From positions 207 through 64,206 of the forward strand of contig NVUY01000018.1 in NCBI GenBank assembly GCA_002733215.1: a DNA stretch of 64,000 nt, read 5' to 3'. This document shows positions 36,501 through 44,786 of this stretch, one piece after another. The notes under the pieces were generated by a model. It saw nothing but the letters and a program-made list of their open reading frames with translations. It searched no databases and was not told the origin of the DNA. Made by a program: the position numbers and the translations under genes. Each line of letters opens with the position of its first letter. Within the stretch, counting starts at the first letter, position 1. The stretch comes from Sulfurovum sp. GTDB lineage: Bacteria > Campylobacterota > Campylobacteria > Campylobacterales > Sulfurovaceae.

Positions 36501-37001
36501 GTACTTGCCATAAATCTTTCCATCAAGCAGTTGGAATGTGATGGTTTTCTTTTTAAGATAGAGGAGCGTCTCAAAAAATATCATTTTAAGGCAGAGTGGC
36601 TGGAACTTGAGATCACAGAAGGACAGATGATGAAAAAGCCTGATGAGGTCATTAGTAAGCTTACACAGATCAATAATCTTGGTATAGGTATCTCCATCGA
36701 TGATTTTGGTACGGGGTACTCCTCTTTGGCTCTTTTGAAGCGTCTGCCTATCAACAGACTTAAAATTGACCGTTCCTTTGTCCAGGATATTCCAAGTGAT
36801 GAGGAAGATGCTGCTATCGTAAAAGCGATCATCGCACTGGCAGGGTCTTTAAATCTTGATCTCATCGCTGAGGGAGTAGAAACATTAGAGCAAAAAGAGT
36901 TTTTGATGGAAAATGGCTGTGTCAAGATACAAGGGCACTATTACAGCCGGCCACTGCCGGCAGAGAAGATGAAGGAAATGCTTTTAAAGAATAAATGGTA
37001 A
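33543..37001 (+). CDS. FIST-PAS-PAS-GGDEF-EAL c-di-GMP signalling protein
   Basis: The 1152-residue protein lacks membrane segments. FIST N and C domains occupy about 1-370 (VIIGSTTDGEIMNG, GGHAGDNGEFKKTFVF). FIST domains are thought to sense small ligands such as amino acids. Two PAS/PAC units follow (about 420-550 and 580-715), each with a WxWxL/D-type PAC end. In the GGDEF domain the motif reads SGDEF (about 804), a common active variant, with the RKED inhibition site. In the EAL domain EAL is near 932, and DDFGTGYSS and EGVE are intact. I start at ATG 33543 with AGGGG upstream rather than at the earlier TTG at 33483. It ends 2 bases from the convergent small gene. Confidence 0.9.
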   Translation: MKSINTYYTGKAALRSFIDDARIQNSSSLLIQVFAGSNNQAFILALLSELTDFLPDAVIIGSTTDGEIMNGKVSSEKVALSFTHFEHTALKAAAIGHKVDGYYSGQTLAKELITDESKLLIAFVDGLHTNGEEFLKGIAAVHDDIIVAGGHAGDNGEFKKTFVFTKDQLFSSGAVAVSLNSTHLHVHTDYSFNWYPIGNELTITRAEGRRVYTIDGRSAVEMYAHYLGDNIAKGLPGIGIEFPLIVNRNGADVSRIAVAKEEDGSLIFTGHLYVGEKVRIGYGDSKEILEKSQKLVESASQEPSETIFVYSCSTRKYVMGDAVESETMPLQAIAPVSGFFTYGEFFTSDKKELFNHTMTLVSLSESDAIHQVRAKNRALELDLKDASMSGLIRLINISNGEMKQKNESKKARNELEQIHNERVELALLGSNEGLWDWNILDNSVYFSPRWKEMIGYADDELPNEVSTWADRIHPDDSDKAWEDVNRNVDGETEFYENIHRLKHKNGSWVWILDRGKTQYDENGKAIRMIGTHVDITQEKEKQLFAEPKEIDINTASINGLTHLINITSQEVTEQTETIKETNRVNLLLKERMELALLGSRTSVLDWNFSDNSLYISPSWKEMLGFRDEELPNSTSTWFQRTHPEDKKAVLNLLREYENKQIKYFENTHRIKHKDGHWVWVLGRAQLLYDEKGKRVRMIGTHTDITEEKELQLKYSQQAQEIQHQAHHDALTGLPNRVLFADRLEQGIKKAERHQRGLALFFIDLDKFKHINDSLGHGVGDNVLKAVAKRLEGIIRKEDTLARLSGDEFTVIIEDLAHPEDASILANKILGVLSEPMYIDDHMLYVAGSIGISLYPKDAKDAQYLLKYADTAMYKAKEEGRNNYQFYSSGMTAFALEHMEMKTALRHAIDNDEFIIHYQPQINACTDKLVGVEALVRWQHPTLGLLSPDRFIPLAEETGMIVNIDQWVMKTAMKQVSKWYESGLNPGVLAINLSIKQLECDGFLFKIEERLKKYHFKAEWLELEITEGQMMKKPDEVISKLTQINNLGIGISIDDFGTGYSSLALLKRLPINRLKIDRSFVQDIPSDEEDAAIVKAIIALAGSLNLDLIAEGVETLEQKEFLMENGCVKIQGHYYSRPLPAEKMKEMLLKNKW

Positions 37002-37003
37002 CT

Positions 37004-37333
37004 TTAATTCAAAGTATTCACTTGTTTTTGTAATGCACGTATTTTCTTATTGTACGCAGCAAGTACATCCGGTGACATATTTTTACACCTGCTTTTAACA
37101 TCAGACATTCTTTGCTCTATTTTCCCTGATACGATCATCAAATAATTACGTTTGTCTTTTTTATCAAGCACTTCATAGAGTGATTTGTCTGTATTACTGT
37201 TTACATTATCCATCGTTTTCCAAAAAGAATGTTCAGCCTGTATACATACTTCAAATTTATATTTTTCTGCATGGAGCGCAGTGTTAAATGCCAATATCAG
37301 GAGCAGGGGGAGTAATGTTTTACTTGTTTTCAT
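37004..37333 (-). CDS. Small exported protein of unknown function
   Basis: 109 residues with a signal peptide (1-22, cut after LHA). The mature part is charged and helical with two Cys (VCIQAE and SRCKNM) that could form a disulfide, and it ends in a short coiled-coil-like segment (YNKKIRALQKQVNTL). I do not recognise a family. AAGGAT precedes the ATG. It converges with the FIST-GGDEF-EAL gene. Confidence 0.55.
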   Translation of the reverse strand: MKTSKTLLPLLLILAFNTALHAEKYKFEVCIQAEHSFWKTMDNVNSNTDKSLYEVLDKKDKRNYLMIVSGKIEQRMSDVKSRCKNMSPDVLAAYNKKIRALQKQVNTLN

Positions 37334-37490
37334 GTGTATCCTTGATGGGTCTGTGTTTTATGTCCCTTATCTTACCCAACTCTTTCTAACAGCTGACAGA
37401 AATGTTAATAGATAATGCAAGGATTTTCGTGTATAATTTATTGTAATAAAGATAGAATGAACATTAATAAACAATACAAGGAAGATCATA

Positions 37491-38258
37491 ATGAATAAAA
37501 TGCAAAGTGCTATGGCACTTTTAGCCATAACGGGAAATGTGTTAATGGCAGGGGGTGACATCGTACCTGTTGAACCGGTTGTGCTTGAAGAGTCTGTGAT
37601 CGATGAGTGGGAGTTTCATGCTTCTCTGAATTTATGGATGCCTGACATCGCAATAGAGACTGCAGTGGGACCTACGATCAATCTTACTTTCAAGGATATC
37701 CTTAAAAATCTTGACATGACACTCATGAGTACTTTAGGTGCACAAAAAGGCAAGTGGGGTTTCCTTGCCGATATTGTGTATTTAAATATATCAAAAGAAA
37801 TTTTTGTTCCTGTAGACCCGCCTCTTGTGCTCACTGGTCTTCAGATGAAAGCCTGGATAGTGACACCTATGGTTACTTACAGGTTCATGGAGTCAGAGAA
37901 CTTGAGTCTTGATGTTCTGGCAGGTGCACGGTATCTTCATATAAAGACCCCGACAGAAGTTAGTTACCTAGTGACAGGTGAACCTTCAGGTAATGCATGG
38001 GATGGTATCATCGGACTTAGAGGAAAATATGACCTAAATGAAAAATGGTTCATGCCTTTTCACTTTGATGTGGGAACAGGAGACATAGACCTGACCTGGC
38101 AAGCTTATGCAGGAGTGGGGTACAAGTATGAGAATTGGGATGTAGTAGCGGGTTACCGTTATCTTACTTGGTCGTTTGACAAAAATGATGTAGGCGGTGA
38201 AGTATTTAACGACTTAACTGTGAATGGACCTATACTAGGTTTTAAGTACCACTTCTAA
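37491..38258 (+). CDS. Outer-membrane beta-barrel protein with AGGDIVPVEP N-terminus
   Basis: The 255-residue precursor has a signal peptide (1-20) followed by AGGDIVPVEPVV, then alternating hydrophobic strands and a C-terminal FKYHF aromatic end. This fits an 8-12-strand outer-membrane barrel. The same mature N-terminus occurs in the OprD-like porin at 59047. The function is unknown. AAGGAAG precedes the ATG. A REP-like unit (38272-38291) lies just after the stop codon. Confidence 0.65.
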   Translation: MNKMQSAMALLAITGNVLMAGGDIVPVEPVVLEESVIDEWEFHASLNLWMPDIAIETAVGPTINLTFKDILKNLDMTLMSTLGAQKGKWGFLADIVYLNISKEIFVPVDPPLVLTGLQMKAWIVTPMVTYRFMESENLSLDVLAGARYLHIKTPTEVSYLVTGEPSGNAWDGIIGLRGKYDLNEKWFMPFHFDVGTGDIDLTWQAYAGVGYKYENWDVVAGYRYLTWSFDKNDVGGEVFNDLTVNGPILGFKYHF

Positions 38259-38271
38259 AGTTAAAGATTCT

Positions 38272-38291
38272 GGAGTAGGGACTTTAGTCCC
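38272..38291. repeat. Single REP-like unit
   Basis: GGAGTAGGGACTTTAGTCCC is the same head-plus-palindrome unit as in the repeat at 33289-33424. It is preceded by AAGTTAAAGATT, as in that copy, so it is probably a decayed partial copy. It lies between two convergent genes and may help end both transcripts. Confidence 0.6.
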
Positions 38292-38299
38292 CATAACTC

Positions 38300-39556
38300 T
38301 TAAAAGATCGAGGTAGAGAGAGAAAACCCAAAGGATGCTTTGGTCACATTCTTATTGTAATCTATCAAACTCTCACCATAGCCGTTAAAGAACTGTGCAT
38401 ACCATGACGTGTTCGGTGAGTTGAAGAAAGGGTATGAATAACCAAACTCTATACCGCTTCTGTTGTGATTGGTGCTAAAGTTGTTCCTGAGCATTAAAGA
38501 AAATTTATGGTCTCCGTAAAGATATCCAAAATTGAGATCTCCGTAACCAAGGTAATTGCTTATGTTCGGATTGTCATCACCGCTAGCCTGGGTTTGAAGC
38601 AATCCAAGAGGAATCGCTTGTGCATAAAACAGGTCTGATTTTCTGTCTTCAGGTAAACGGTACCAGGCAGTCGCTTCCATGAAGAGGTTCTCCCACTGGA
38701 ACAATCCTGTCACATAAAGACGGTTCCATGATCTTGAGCGGTAGCCTTCCTGTCCGTTTGACTCATGCAGGAAACCCGTTTTCCAGGCCTTAAGACCTAA
38801 AGAGTCATCCAAACTTTTTGAAGCCGGCAGCGTAAGGAAAAATTCCGGACGGTAATTCGTCTCTCTAAAAGGGCCTGACTCATCATAAAGCTGCCACCAG
38901 ACTTCCTGGGAATAAGCAACGGTAATGTATTCATGTAAGCCAAAAAGGTTATAGCTCAGATCCTTTTTAAAACTCAGTTGAAACTTCACTTCGACGTTTT
39001 CACCAAATTCTCTAAATTGAGGAAGCATATCGCGACGAGGTGTAGAAGTAGCAACACGATCTGGTTTGTCTTTAGAATAAGAGACCGGTAATACGAAATT
39101 GGTTCTATATGGCTTAAGACCAAAGAAATCACCATCTACGAGTGAATTGACTATCGATTTCACCTCCGGTGTGTCTGCCTTTATGTGAGCCAAAGCATAC
39201 TCATTTCCCTGTCTCATCCCGTCATCACCGATCTGTGCACTGAGTTTTTCAGTGATGGTTCTGTTTGGTTTTGGCTTTGGTTTTGTGACAAAAGAGTATC
39301 TGACAGCAGCATTTTTATACCAGAACATTGATTTTTTCATATCAATCTCTGTACCCAGACCCTTTTCGTACATTGATGCCAAACGATACTCGGCTGCTTT
39401 GTTTCCGCCTCTTTCAGCTTCTTTTTTAATGATAGGAAAAGCTTTCTCAAACTCTCCATCCTGGTAAAACTTGATACCCTCTGCATAATTTGCAAAAAGA
39501 CCAACGCTAAGACCCAATAGTCCAAGCGCAACTTTATTCAAACTCATCTTATTCAT
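38300..39556 (-). CDS. pldA: Outer-membrane phospholipase A with N-terminal Sel1/TPR-like region
   Basis: 418 residues: signal peptide, then a Sel1-like repeat region (AAEYRLASMYEKGLGTEIDM then KKSMFWYKNAA, about 50-85). The rest is a phospholipase A1 barrel with HESNGQEGYRSRSWNRLYV (about 270-288), carrying the His, Ser and Asn of the OMPLA active site. OMPLA hydrolyses outer-membrane phospholipids when lipid asymmetry is disturbed. The N-terminal repeat is an addition to the usual ~270-residue enzyme and could mediate protein contacts in the periplasm. It lies 49 bases downstream of the patatin gene in the same direction. Confidence 0.87.
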   Translation of the reverse strand: MNKMSLNKVALGLLGLSVGLFANYAEGIKFYQDGEFEKAFPIIKKEAERGGNKAAEYRLASMYEKGLGTEIDMKKSMFWYKNAAVRYSFVTKPKPKPNRTITEKLSAQIGDDGMRQGNEYALAHIKADTPEVKSIVNSLVDGDFFGLKPYRTNFVLPVSYSKDKPDRVATSTPRRDMLPQFREFGENVEVKFQLSFKKDLSYNLFGLHEYITVAYSQEVWWQLYDESGPFRETNYRPEFFLTLPASKSLDDSLGLKAWKTGFLHESNGQEGYRSRSWNRLYVTGLFQWENLFMEATAWYRLPEDRKSDLFYAQAIPLGLLQTQASGDDNPNISNYLGYGDLNFGYLYGDHKFSLMLRNNFSTNHNRSGIEFGYSYPFFNSPNTSWYAQFFNGYGESLIDYNKNVTKASFGFSLSTSIF

Positions 39557-39605
39557 CTTTGTTACTCCCTTGTTTTTGTTATATAAACATACATTCTAGC
39601 ATTAT

Positions 39606-41690
39606 TTATCTGTTAAGCCAATAGATCAGAGCTGGGATGTTTTCAACACCAAAGTAGAAATGACTTCCTGTATACTGATCTCCATGTCTTTGCACATAAG
39701 AGACTCTAAATATATCCATGATATCTACATAAGTATTTAAGCCGTAAGCACTGTCACTTTCGTAGAATGATCCCTGTACATTCCCAAAGAAACTTGCACC
39801 CACTCCAAACTTCAGAAAGTCATCATATTCTTTATATATTCCCAGGTCTCCCCGTATAAAGTCAGTCTGATTGGAAATGGCAACATAAGAAGCTTTTCCT
39901 TCGATACCGGAGATGATCTCTTTGTTTTCAAGATGGTAGAGCATAGCCGTCCATCCAAAGCTCATTCCCCCATTTTTCAGATCTGCAGCAACTTCTGAAG
40001 GCAATAATCTTAAGGCTGTACGGAAACCTTCTTTTCCTTCATCCTGCGGTACATTTAAAGGTAAAAATTCAAACCCTTTTTTCTCTTTTAAGTAAGAGGT
40101 TGATGCCCAGGCTGCAACGTCCGTTTCTACAGCATAAGCACCACTTTTTCCTGCACGATCTCTATCGTTTTCCAGTAATGCGATACGGGCAATAATATGT
40201 CTTAAAGGTCTTTTATACCAATTGTCAATATTTGATTTTGCGTATTTAATGTAAGAGTGTTTACCCTCTTCAAGGTATTTCATATCAAGCTTTGTAAGAA
40301 AAGATTTAAAATCTTCATTGCTATAACGTGTTGCATCAGTTTTTTTCAAATTAAATGCATTGTAGATAGTAGAGAAACGATCCGTTGTTTTTGGTTTTGC
40401 ATGGTAAAACTCTGTACTTAAAAATAAATTGTATGCCGCCAGTGCTTCGGGGTTTTCATCTAATCCCAATACTGTTTTTAAATAATTCATAAGTTCAATT
40501 TGAGTCATGGGTGCATGGCGATTTTTTCTTATATAGGTAGCTGTCACATGGTAAATGGCATCATAAACGCCGACATAATAGTCATACACTCGGAAGTTAA
40601 TATCTAAAAAGGCTCCAAAGTGTCCTAAAAACTGTCCTGCAATAGGATGAAATCGAGAGGAAAGTACCAAGGTTTTATCAGAATTACCTCTAAAGTTTTT
40701 GTTGATAGCCTGATAGAGTTTCATGGATTGCATAATGTCAAAACTGCTGAAGAGGGGCATAAGATTGGGAGTGATGAACCCCACAGGTAATTCTTCTTTT
40801 TTCTCTTTTTCTACGGTTACTGTCTCTTTTCTCATGTTAGCAGGATCCATAAAAAAATAATATTCTGACCGGTCATCCAGTGCAATGGCAAGGTCGAGTG
40901 GGACATTATCATAAAGACCGCCATCCACAAAATAAGCAGAATTGTTTTTTCCTTTATAGTTATAATCCAGTTTTACCTGTTGAAAAGCAGCAGGGAAAGC
41001 GCCCGACGCTAAAAGGAGGTTAACGAGTTTATGTCTGTCTTTTTCTATGCCGGGTATAGAGATATAAAAGGTTGAGCTAGGAGGCATGGTTTTGTTTTCA
41101 ACAATTCCCTGTCCATTTTTTACTTTAAATACAAGAGGGACAGAAAAATTCTGATTTTTTACCTTGATACCGGAGACTGTCTCGACGATCGGTTTGGCTT
41201 TTGTTACCGCCACCCCTAAAGGCACTTCACAATTCTTTTTAAAGATAGGCTGTTTGAGGTGCCTAATGATCTTGTCACCTTTTTTTTTCAAACCGTCTTG
41301 TGTAAAGAGTGAACTTTGATTGTGAGTGTCTTCACCCGAGATGACAAGATCTTCGATGCCAAGATTAACCCATGTTTCATAAAACAGATTATCTCCAACA
41401 GAGTTTTTTAAAGGCACGGCATCTTCCTGACACCAGTACATGGCAGTAAGTAAAGAGTTGATAGAGCCTGCAGATGCACCTGCTACGGAAAGTAATTGAG
41501 GATCTACAAATTTACTTGTCGCCTTTTCTCTCTTGATCATATTGATCAGTGCCCAATTATATCCCGCCTCATATGCGCCAAGACTGACACCTCCGGAAAT
41601 GACCATAGAGATATTTAGCTTATCGCGTTTTGCATGAAGGGTGAGTGTGAGTAGGGTGAAAACAAGAGAGAGTTTGAAAAAGAGTTTCAT
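39606..41690 (-). CDS. Exported patatin-like phospholipase
   Basis: The 694-residue precursor has a signal peptide at the N-terminus, then a patatin domain: oxyanion-hole GGVSLGAYEAG (about 31-41), nucleophile GASAGS (about 68-73) and DGGLYDNVP (about 253-261) with the catalytic Asp. The remaining ~370 residues are beta-rich and could form an outer-membrane or surface domain. It would be a lipid acyl hydrolase in the cell envelope. I start at ATG 41690 with AAGG 8 bases upstream; an upstream ATG at 41720 is in frame but would spoil the signal peptide. The next gene is a second phospholipase (pldA). Confidence 0.82.
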   Translation of the reverse strand: MKLFFKLSLVFTLLTLTLHAKRDKLNISMVISGGVSLGAYEAGYNWALINMIKREKATSKFVDPQLLSVAGASAGSINSLLTAMYWCQEDAVPLKNSVGDNLFYETWVNLGIEDLVISGEDTHNQSSLFTQDGLKKKGDKIIRHLKQPIFKKNCEVPLGVAVTKAKPIVETVSGIKVKNQNFSVPLVFKVKNGQGIVENKTMPPSSTFYISIPGIEKDRHKLVNLLLASGAFPAAFQQVKLDYNYKGKNNSAYFVDGGLYDNVPLDLAIALDDRSEYYFFMDPANMRKETVTVEKEKKEELPVGFITPNLMPLFSSFDIMQSMKLYQAINKNFRGNSDKTLVLSSRFHPIAGQFLGHFGAFLDINFRVYDYYVGVYDAIYHVTATYIRKNRHAPMTQIELMNYLKTVLGLDENPEALAAYNLFLSTEFYHAKPKTTDRFSTIYNAFNLKKTDATRYSNEDFKSFLTKLDMKYLEEGKHSYIKYAKSNIDNWYKRPLRHIIARIALLENDRDRAGKSGAYAVETDVAAWASTSYLKEKKGFEFLPLNVPQDEGKEGFRTALRLLPSEVAADLKNGGMSFGWTAMLYHLENKEIISGIEGKASYVAISNQTDFIRGDLGIYKEYDDFLKFGVGASFFGNVQGSFYESDSAYGLNTYVDIMDIFRVSYVQRHGDQYTGSHFYFGVENIPALIYWLNR

Positions 41691-41739
41691 CTGTGTTACC
41701 TTTGTCCATAATGTAACCAAGATAATAGCATATCTAGGT

Positions 41740-42948
41740 TTAAAACGTCTTGCTTTTTAATGCAGTCGCTGCTGCAATGAAACACAAGGCTGCAGAAACC
41801 AGGGCAAAGACCGTTTCCACAGAAAGTGCAGGAAATTGATGGATCAAAATACCGACTAGCGCTGACCCGATGGCTGATGCAGAGAAGAGTGTGGTACTTT
41901 GAAGTGCTGCAGCTACACCGGAGACTTCACGAAATGCACTTAAAGAGCTCTTCATGCCAAGCGGTGCCAGCATCCCGAAAGCAGCAGCAAAGATACCCGA
42001 AATGATCAAAAATGACCATAGACCACTAAAGATCCCAAACACGATCATGAGAAAAAGAAAGACTACAAAAAGTGCCAAATATGCTCCATATCTGTAGACA
42101 GCAGCAGAGTCATACTTTTTCAGGAGATACATCCCCAGATACCTGCCTCCAAAGAGCCCTATAACGATGTTAATGTTCGAGAGTCCAAAAAGAACAGGAT
42201 CCAAGCCGTATTGTCCCATGAGAATGAAAGGGACAGAGGCAAGGAACGCACCCTGTATGGCATAAAAAGCGATCACCGGAAGCAGCACCAGTATAAAAGA
42301 AGAGGAACGAAGCATCGTAAGTGAGATACGCAAGGTCCGCATTATATTTACAGGGTTTCTGGCATGATCGGGATGTGTCTCATCCATACGCATAAAAGTC
42401 AGCACAAAAACAAAGAGCGTGAAAATTGCCAAAAACCAAAAATTGGAACTCCACCCAAAGAGATGGGTCAGTACCCCGCCTATGATAGGTGCGGCTACAA
42501 GGAAAAGACCGCCAAGAACTGTCAGCCATCCCATGAGAGAGACCACTTTCATGTCTGAGCAGGCATCACGTATCATTGCCATAAGTGTGCCTGGCACCAT
42601 AGAAGCACCAAAAGCCTGGATGACACGCCCTGTCATGAGCATTTCATAAGAGTCAGAGAGTGCACAGACCATCGAACCTGCGATGAAAAAGAACATCCCG
42701 CTCATCAGTATGCGTTTTCGTCCGTAAGCATCACTGAGTATACCTGCAAGCAGTGTAAAAAAAGCAAACACTACAAAATAGACCGTCAGAGTGTTACTCA
42801 TCTTTGCTGTACTGATATGCATCTCTTCTGCGATAAGAGGCATCGCCGGCAGATAGATGGAGGCACCTATGCGAACAATGGAACCTATGAATAACACAAG
42901 AAAGGCAAAGAAGAGTGTATCTCCCGCCATATTTTTTTCACTGTTCAC
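41740..42948 (-). CDS. MFS drug/metabolite exporter, Bcr/CflA type
   Basis: About 400 residues and 12 membrane segments, with IYLPAMPLIAEEMHIS in the first loop and LSDAYGRKRIL as the MFS loop 2-3 motif. These match the Bcr/CflA drug:H+ antiporters. The substrate is unknown. The GTG at 42948 has AGGGGAG 8 bases upstream. A GTG at 42969 overlapping the previous stop and an ATG at 42930 are alternatives. It follows the partner-switching genes directly and may belong to their operon. Confidence 0.82.
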   Translation of the reverse strand: MNSEKNMAGDTLFFAFLVLFIGSIVRIGASIYLPAMPLIAEEMHISTAKMSNTLTVYFVVFAFFTLLAGILSDAYGRKRILMSGMFFFIAGSMVCALSDSYEMLMTGRVIQAFGASMVPGTLMAMIRDACSDMKVVSLMGWLTVLGGLFLVAAPIIGGVLTHLFGWSSNFWFLAIFTLFVFVLTFMRMDETHPDHARNPVNIMRTLRISLTMLRSSSFILVLLPVIAFYAIQGAFLASVPFILMGQYGLDPVLFGLSNINIVIGLFGGRYLGMYLLKKYDSAAVYRYGAYLALFVVFLFLMIVFGIFSGLWSFLIISGIFAAAFGMLAPLGMKSSLSAFREVSGVAAALQSTTLFSASAIGSALVGILIHQFPALSVETVFALVSAALCFIAAATALKSKTF

Positions 42949-42968
42949 CGCTGTCTCTCCCCTTGTCA

Positions 42969-44429
42969 CTAACTCTCTTTTAATGTTAGATACTCTTGCC
43001 GCATATAGTTACGTAAAGCTATAGCAGATTCTTCATAGAGTGCCACTGTATCAAAATCAAAATGTTGTCCCTGCAAAAGTGTATAGACCAGCTCCCAACG
43101 CTGCATTGTTTTTATGCTTATACCGGAGTAAAAGAGTTTTAGAGAGTGTAATTTAGATTCAAGGTCTTCAGGCAGCGGATGGTCTGCCGGGATATTCAGG
43201 TGTATGGTGATCATACCATCATTATCGCAGGCATTGAGATGATTACGCAGCCATTTGAACCAGTCTTCTCCCAAATCTTCTATGGTGATGGTCGCGTAAC
43301 GGTCTTCTTCCTCTGTTTCTACAGCCCCTGTCGTATAGGTGTTCTGTACTGTACCTGTCTGTGTTGAAATAGTTATAACATCCACAGATTCAAGTAATTT
43401 TACGGTCATCCTCCGGTGTTTTGGCGGGACATAAAGTGTGGTAGGTTCAAAACCGTTTGGAGCCAAAAGTGCATAAAGTAAACTCTCCCTTCCTGCCTCT
43501 TCAGTGTTCAAGCCCACAAAATCAGCCTGATCATGAATAGAGAGCTTTAGAGATGTTGGCAGAAAATGATATGCCGCAAGCAAACGCTGTGATTTGGTAT
43601 GTGTAGTGACAAGTTTCGAATAAAGCACACGAATACCACTGTCACCTTCTTTAATATACTGCAACTGCATACGAGTCAAACGTAAAAGTGCACGGTTCCT
43701 TCTGTATTCGGGCCGACTCATAAGCATACCTGATTCTGCAATGGTATCACAGTGAGGAGAACGGAAAAAGGCAGAGTTTATCACCACTTCATTCGTACTG
43801 TTCTTTCCTATAAATGCAATGATCTTACCGCTTCTTACCGCTTCTTCCAACTCTTTACGATAATAGAAGATTTGTTTCGCATAAGAGTAGCGGTAGGTAA
43901 AATAAGTCAGCTTGATAAGATCATAGGCATCTTCAGTTGTGGCAAGTGTAATGGGAAGCTTCTCTTTGGCACAACGTTCAAGGACTTCAGGATCGATCTC
44001 GTTCATCACCTGTAGTGACTGAAACGTTTTAAAACGTTTTTCAAACACAAGAACCCAGCCGTCATTCCCTTTGTTTTGGAACTTGACTGCATCAGTGACG
44101 CTTTCTATGAGTAAAAAAGGCAGTCCCTCCAGTGAATCTGTTGGATTATTGCTGTCATACACAGGCATGTTCTCTTCATCAAGAGGTATACCCTTGTTTT
44201 CAAAGTAGAAACGCAAACCCTGTTCCATGGGTTCACAAACGATGTTAAAGTTTTCATCATTGTCCGGGATCAGTGCAGAGATGATAAATCCTGCCGCTTC
44301 CTCAGCAGCCAGTTTAAGCTGATGTACTTCTGTCTCATCCGCACCAAAAAAACGCCCTGTCTGTGCAACAAATGAACGAATAATGCTTATAGCACGAATA
44401 TCATGATAGGTCGATAACTGTGTCGTCAA
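42969..44429 (-). CDS. RsbW-like ATPase domain fused to an acetyltransferase-like domain
   Basis: 486 residues. The first ~140 resemble anti-sigma-factor kinases (HATPase_c_2): LKLAAEEAAGFIISALI sits where the N-box should be, but the Mg-binding Asn is replaced, so kinase activity is doubtful. The middle (about 150-330) looks like a GNAT fold (SGMLMSRPEYRRNRALLRLT). The C-terminal ~150 residues are unassigned. The gene lies 12 bases after the STAS gene and within the phosphatase-STAS cluster. I infer that it binds the STAS protein as a partner-switching module, possibly without phosphorylating it. Confidence 0.65.
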   Translation of the reverse strand: MTTQLSTYHDIRAISIIRSFVAQTGRFFGADETEVHQLKLAAEEAAGFIISALIPDNDENFNIVCEPMEQGLRFYFENKGIPLDEENMPVYDSNNPTDSLEGLPFLLIESVTDAVKFQNKGNDGWVLVFEKRFKTFQSLQVMNEIDPEVLERCAKEKLPITLATTEDAYDLIKLTYFTYRYSYAKQIFYYRKELEEAVRSGKIIAFIGKNSTNEVVINSAFFRSPHCDTIAESGMLMSRPEYRRNRALLRLTRMQLQYIKEGDSGIRVLYSKLVTTHTKSQRLLAAYHFLPTSLKLSIHDQADFVGLNTEEAGRESLLYALLAPNGFEPTTLYVPPKHRRMTVKLLESVDVITISTQTGTVQNTYTTGAVETEEEDRYATITIEDLGEDWFKWLRNHLNACDNDGMITIHLNIPADHPLPEDLESKLHSLKLFYSGISIKTMQRWELVYTLLQGQHFDFDTVALYEESAIALRNYMRQEYLTLKES

Positions 44430-44441
44430 ATAATTATCCTT

Positions 44442-44765
44442 TTAAGAAAGCGCCTCTTCTTCTGTTTTATACACATTTAAAATGGTGCTGAACCCTGAGA
44501 CATCAAAAACTTCTGTAATGACTTCATTAAGATTTGAGATCTTTAGTTCACCTTTACCTTTTAGTTTTTTCGCAGTTGCCAGAAGAACTCTTAGTCCAGA
44601 AGAGCTCATATATTTTGTTTTTTCAAAATTAAAAACAAACTTTAACGTACCCTGGTCTATAAATTCATTGATCTGTTTCTCTACGGCAGGTGAGGTAGCT
44701 GTGTCTAAACTGCCTTCAAATTCTATTACTTTATATTCGTTTTTTTCATTACTGGTTAATTGCAC
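44442..44765 (-). CDS. STAS-domain anti-sigma-factor antagonist
   Basis: 107 residues with the SpoIIAA/RsbV fold. KYMSSSGLRVLLATAKKL near 54-71 contains the Ser phosphorylated in the family. It would be switched between free and bound states by an RsbW-like kinase and the RsbU-like phosphatase encoded just upstream. It starts at a GTG at 44765 with AAGGAAAA upstream and lies 21 bases after the phosphatase gene. No sigma factor gene is in the window, so its output is unknown. Confidence 0.88.
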   Translation of the reverse strand: MQLTSNEKNEYKVIEFEGSLDTATSPAVEKQINEFIDQGTLKFVFNFEKTKYMSSSGLRVLLATAKKLKGKGELKISNLNEVITEVFDVSGFSTILNVYKTEEEALS

Positions 44766-44786
44766 TTATTTTCCTTTTGTCTCATT

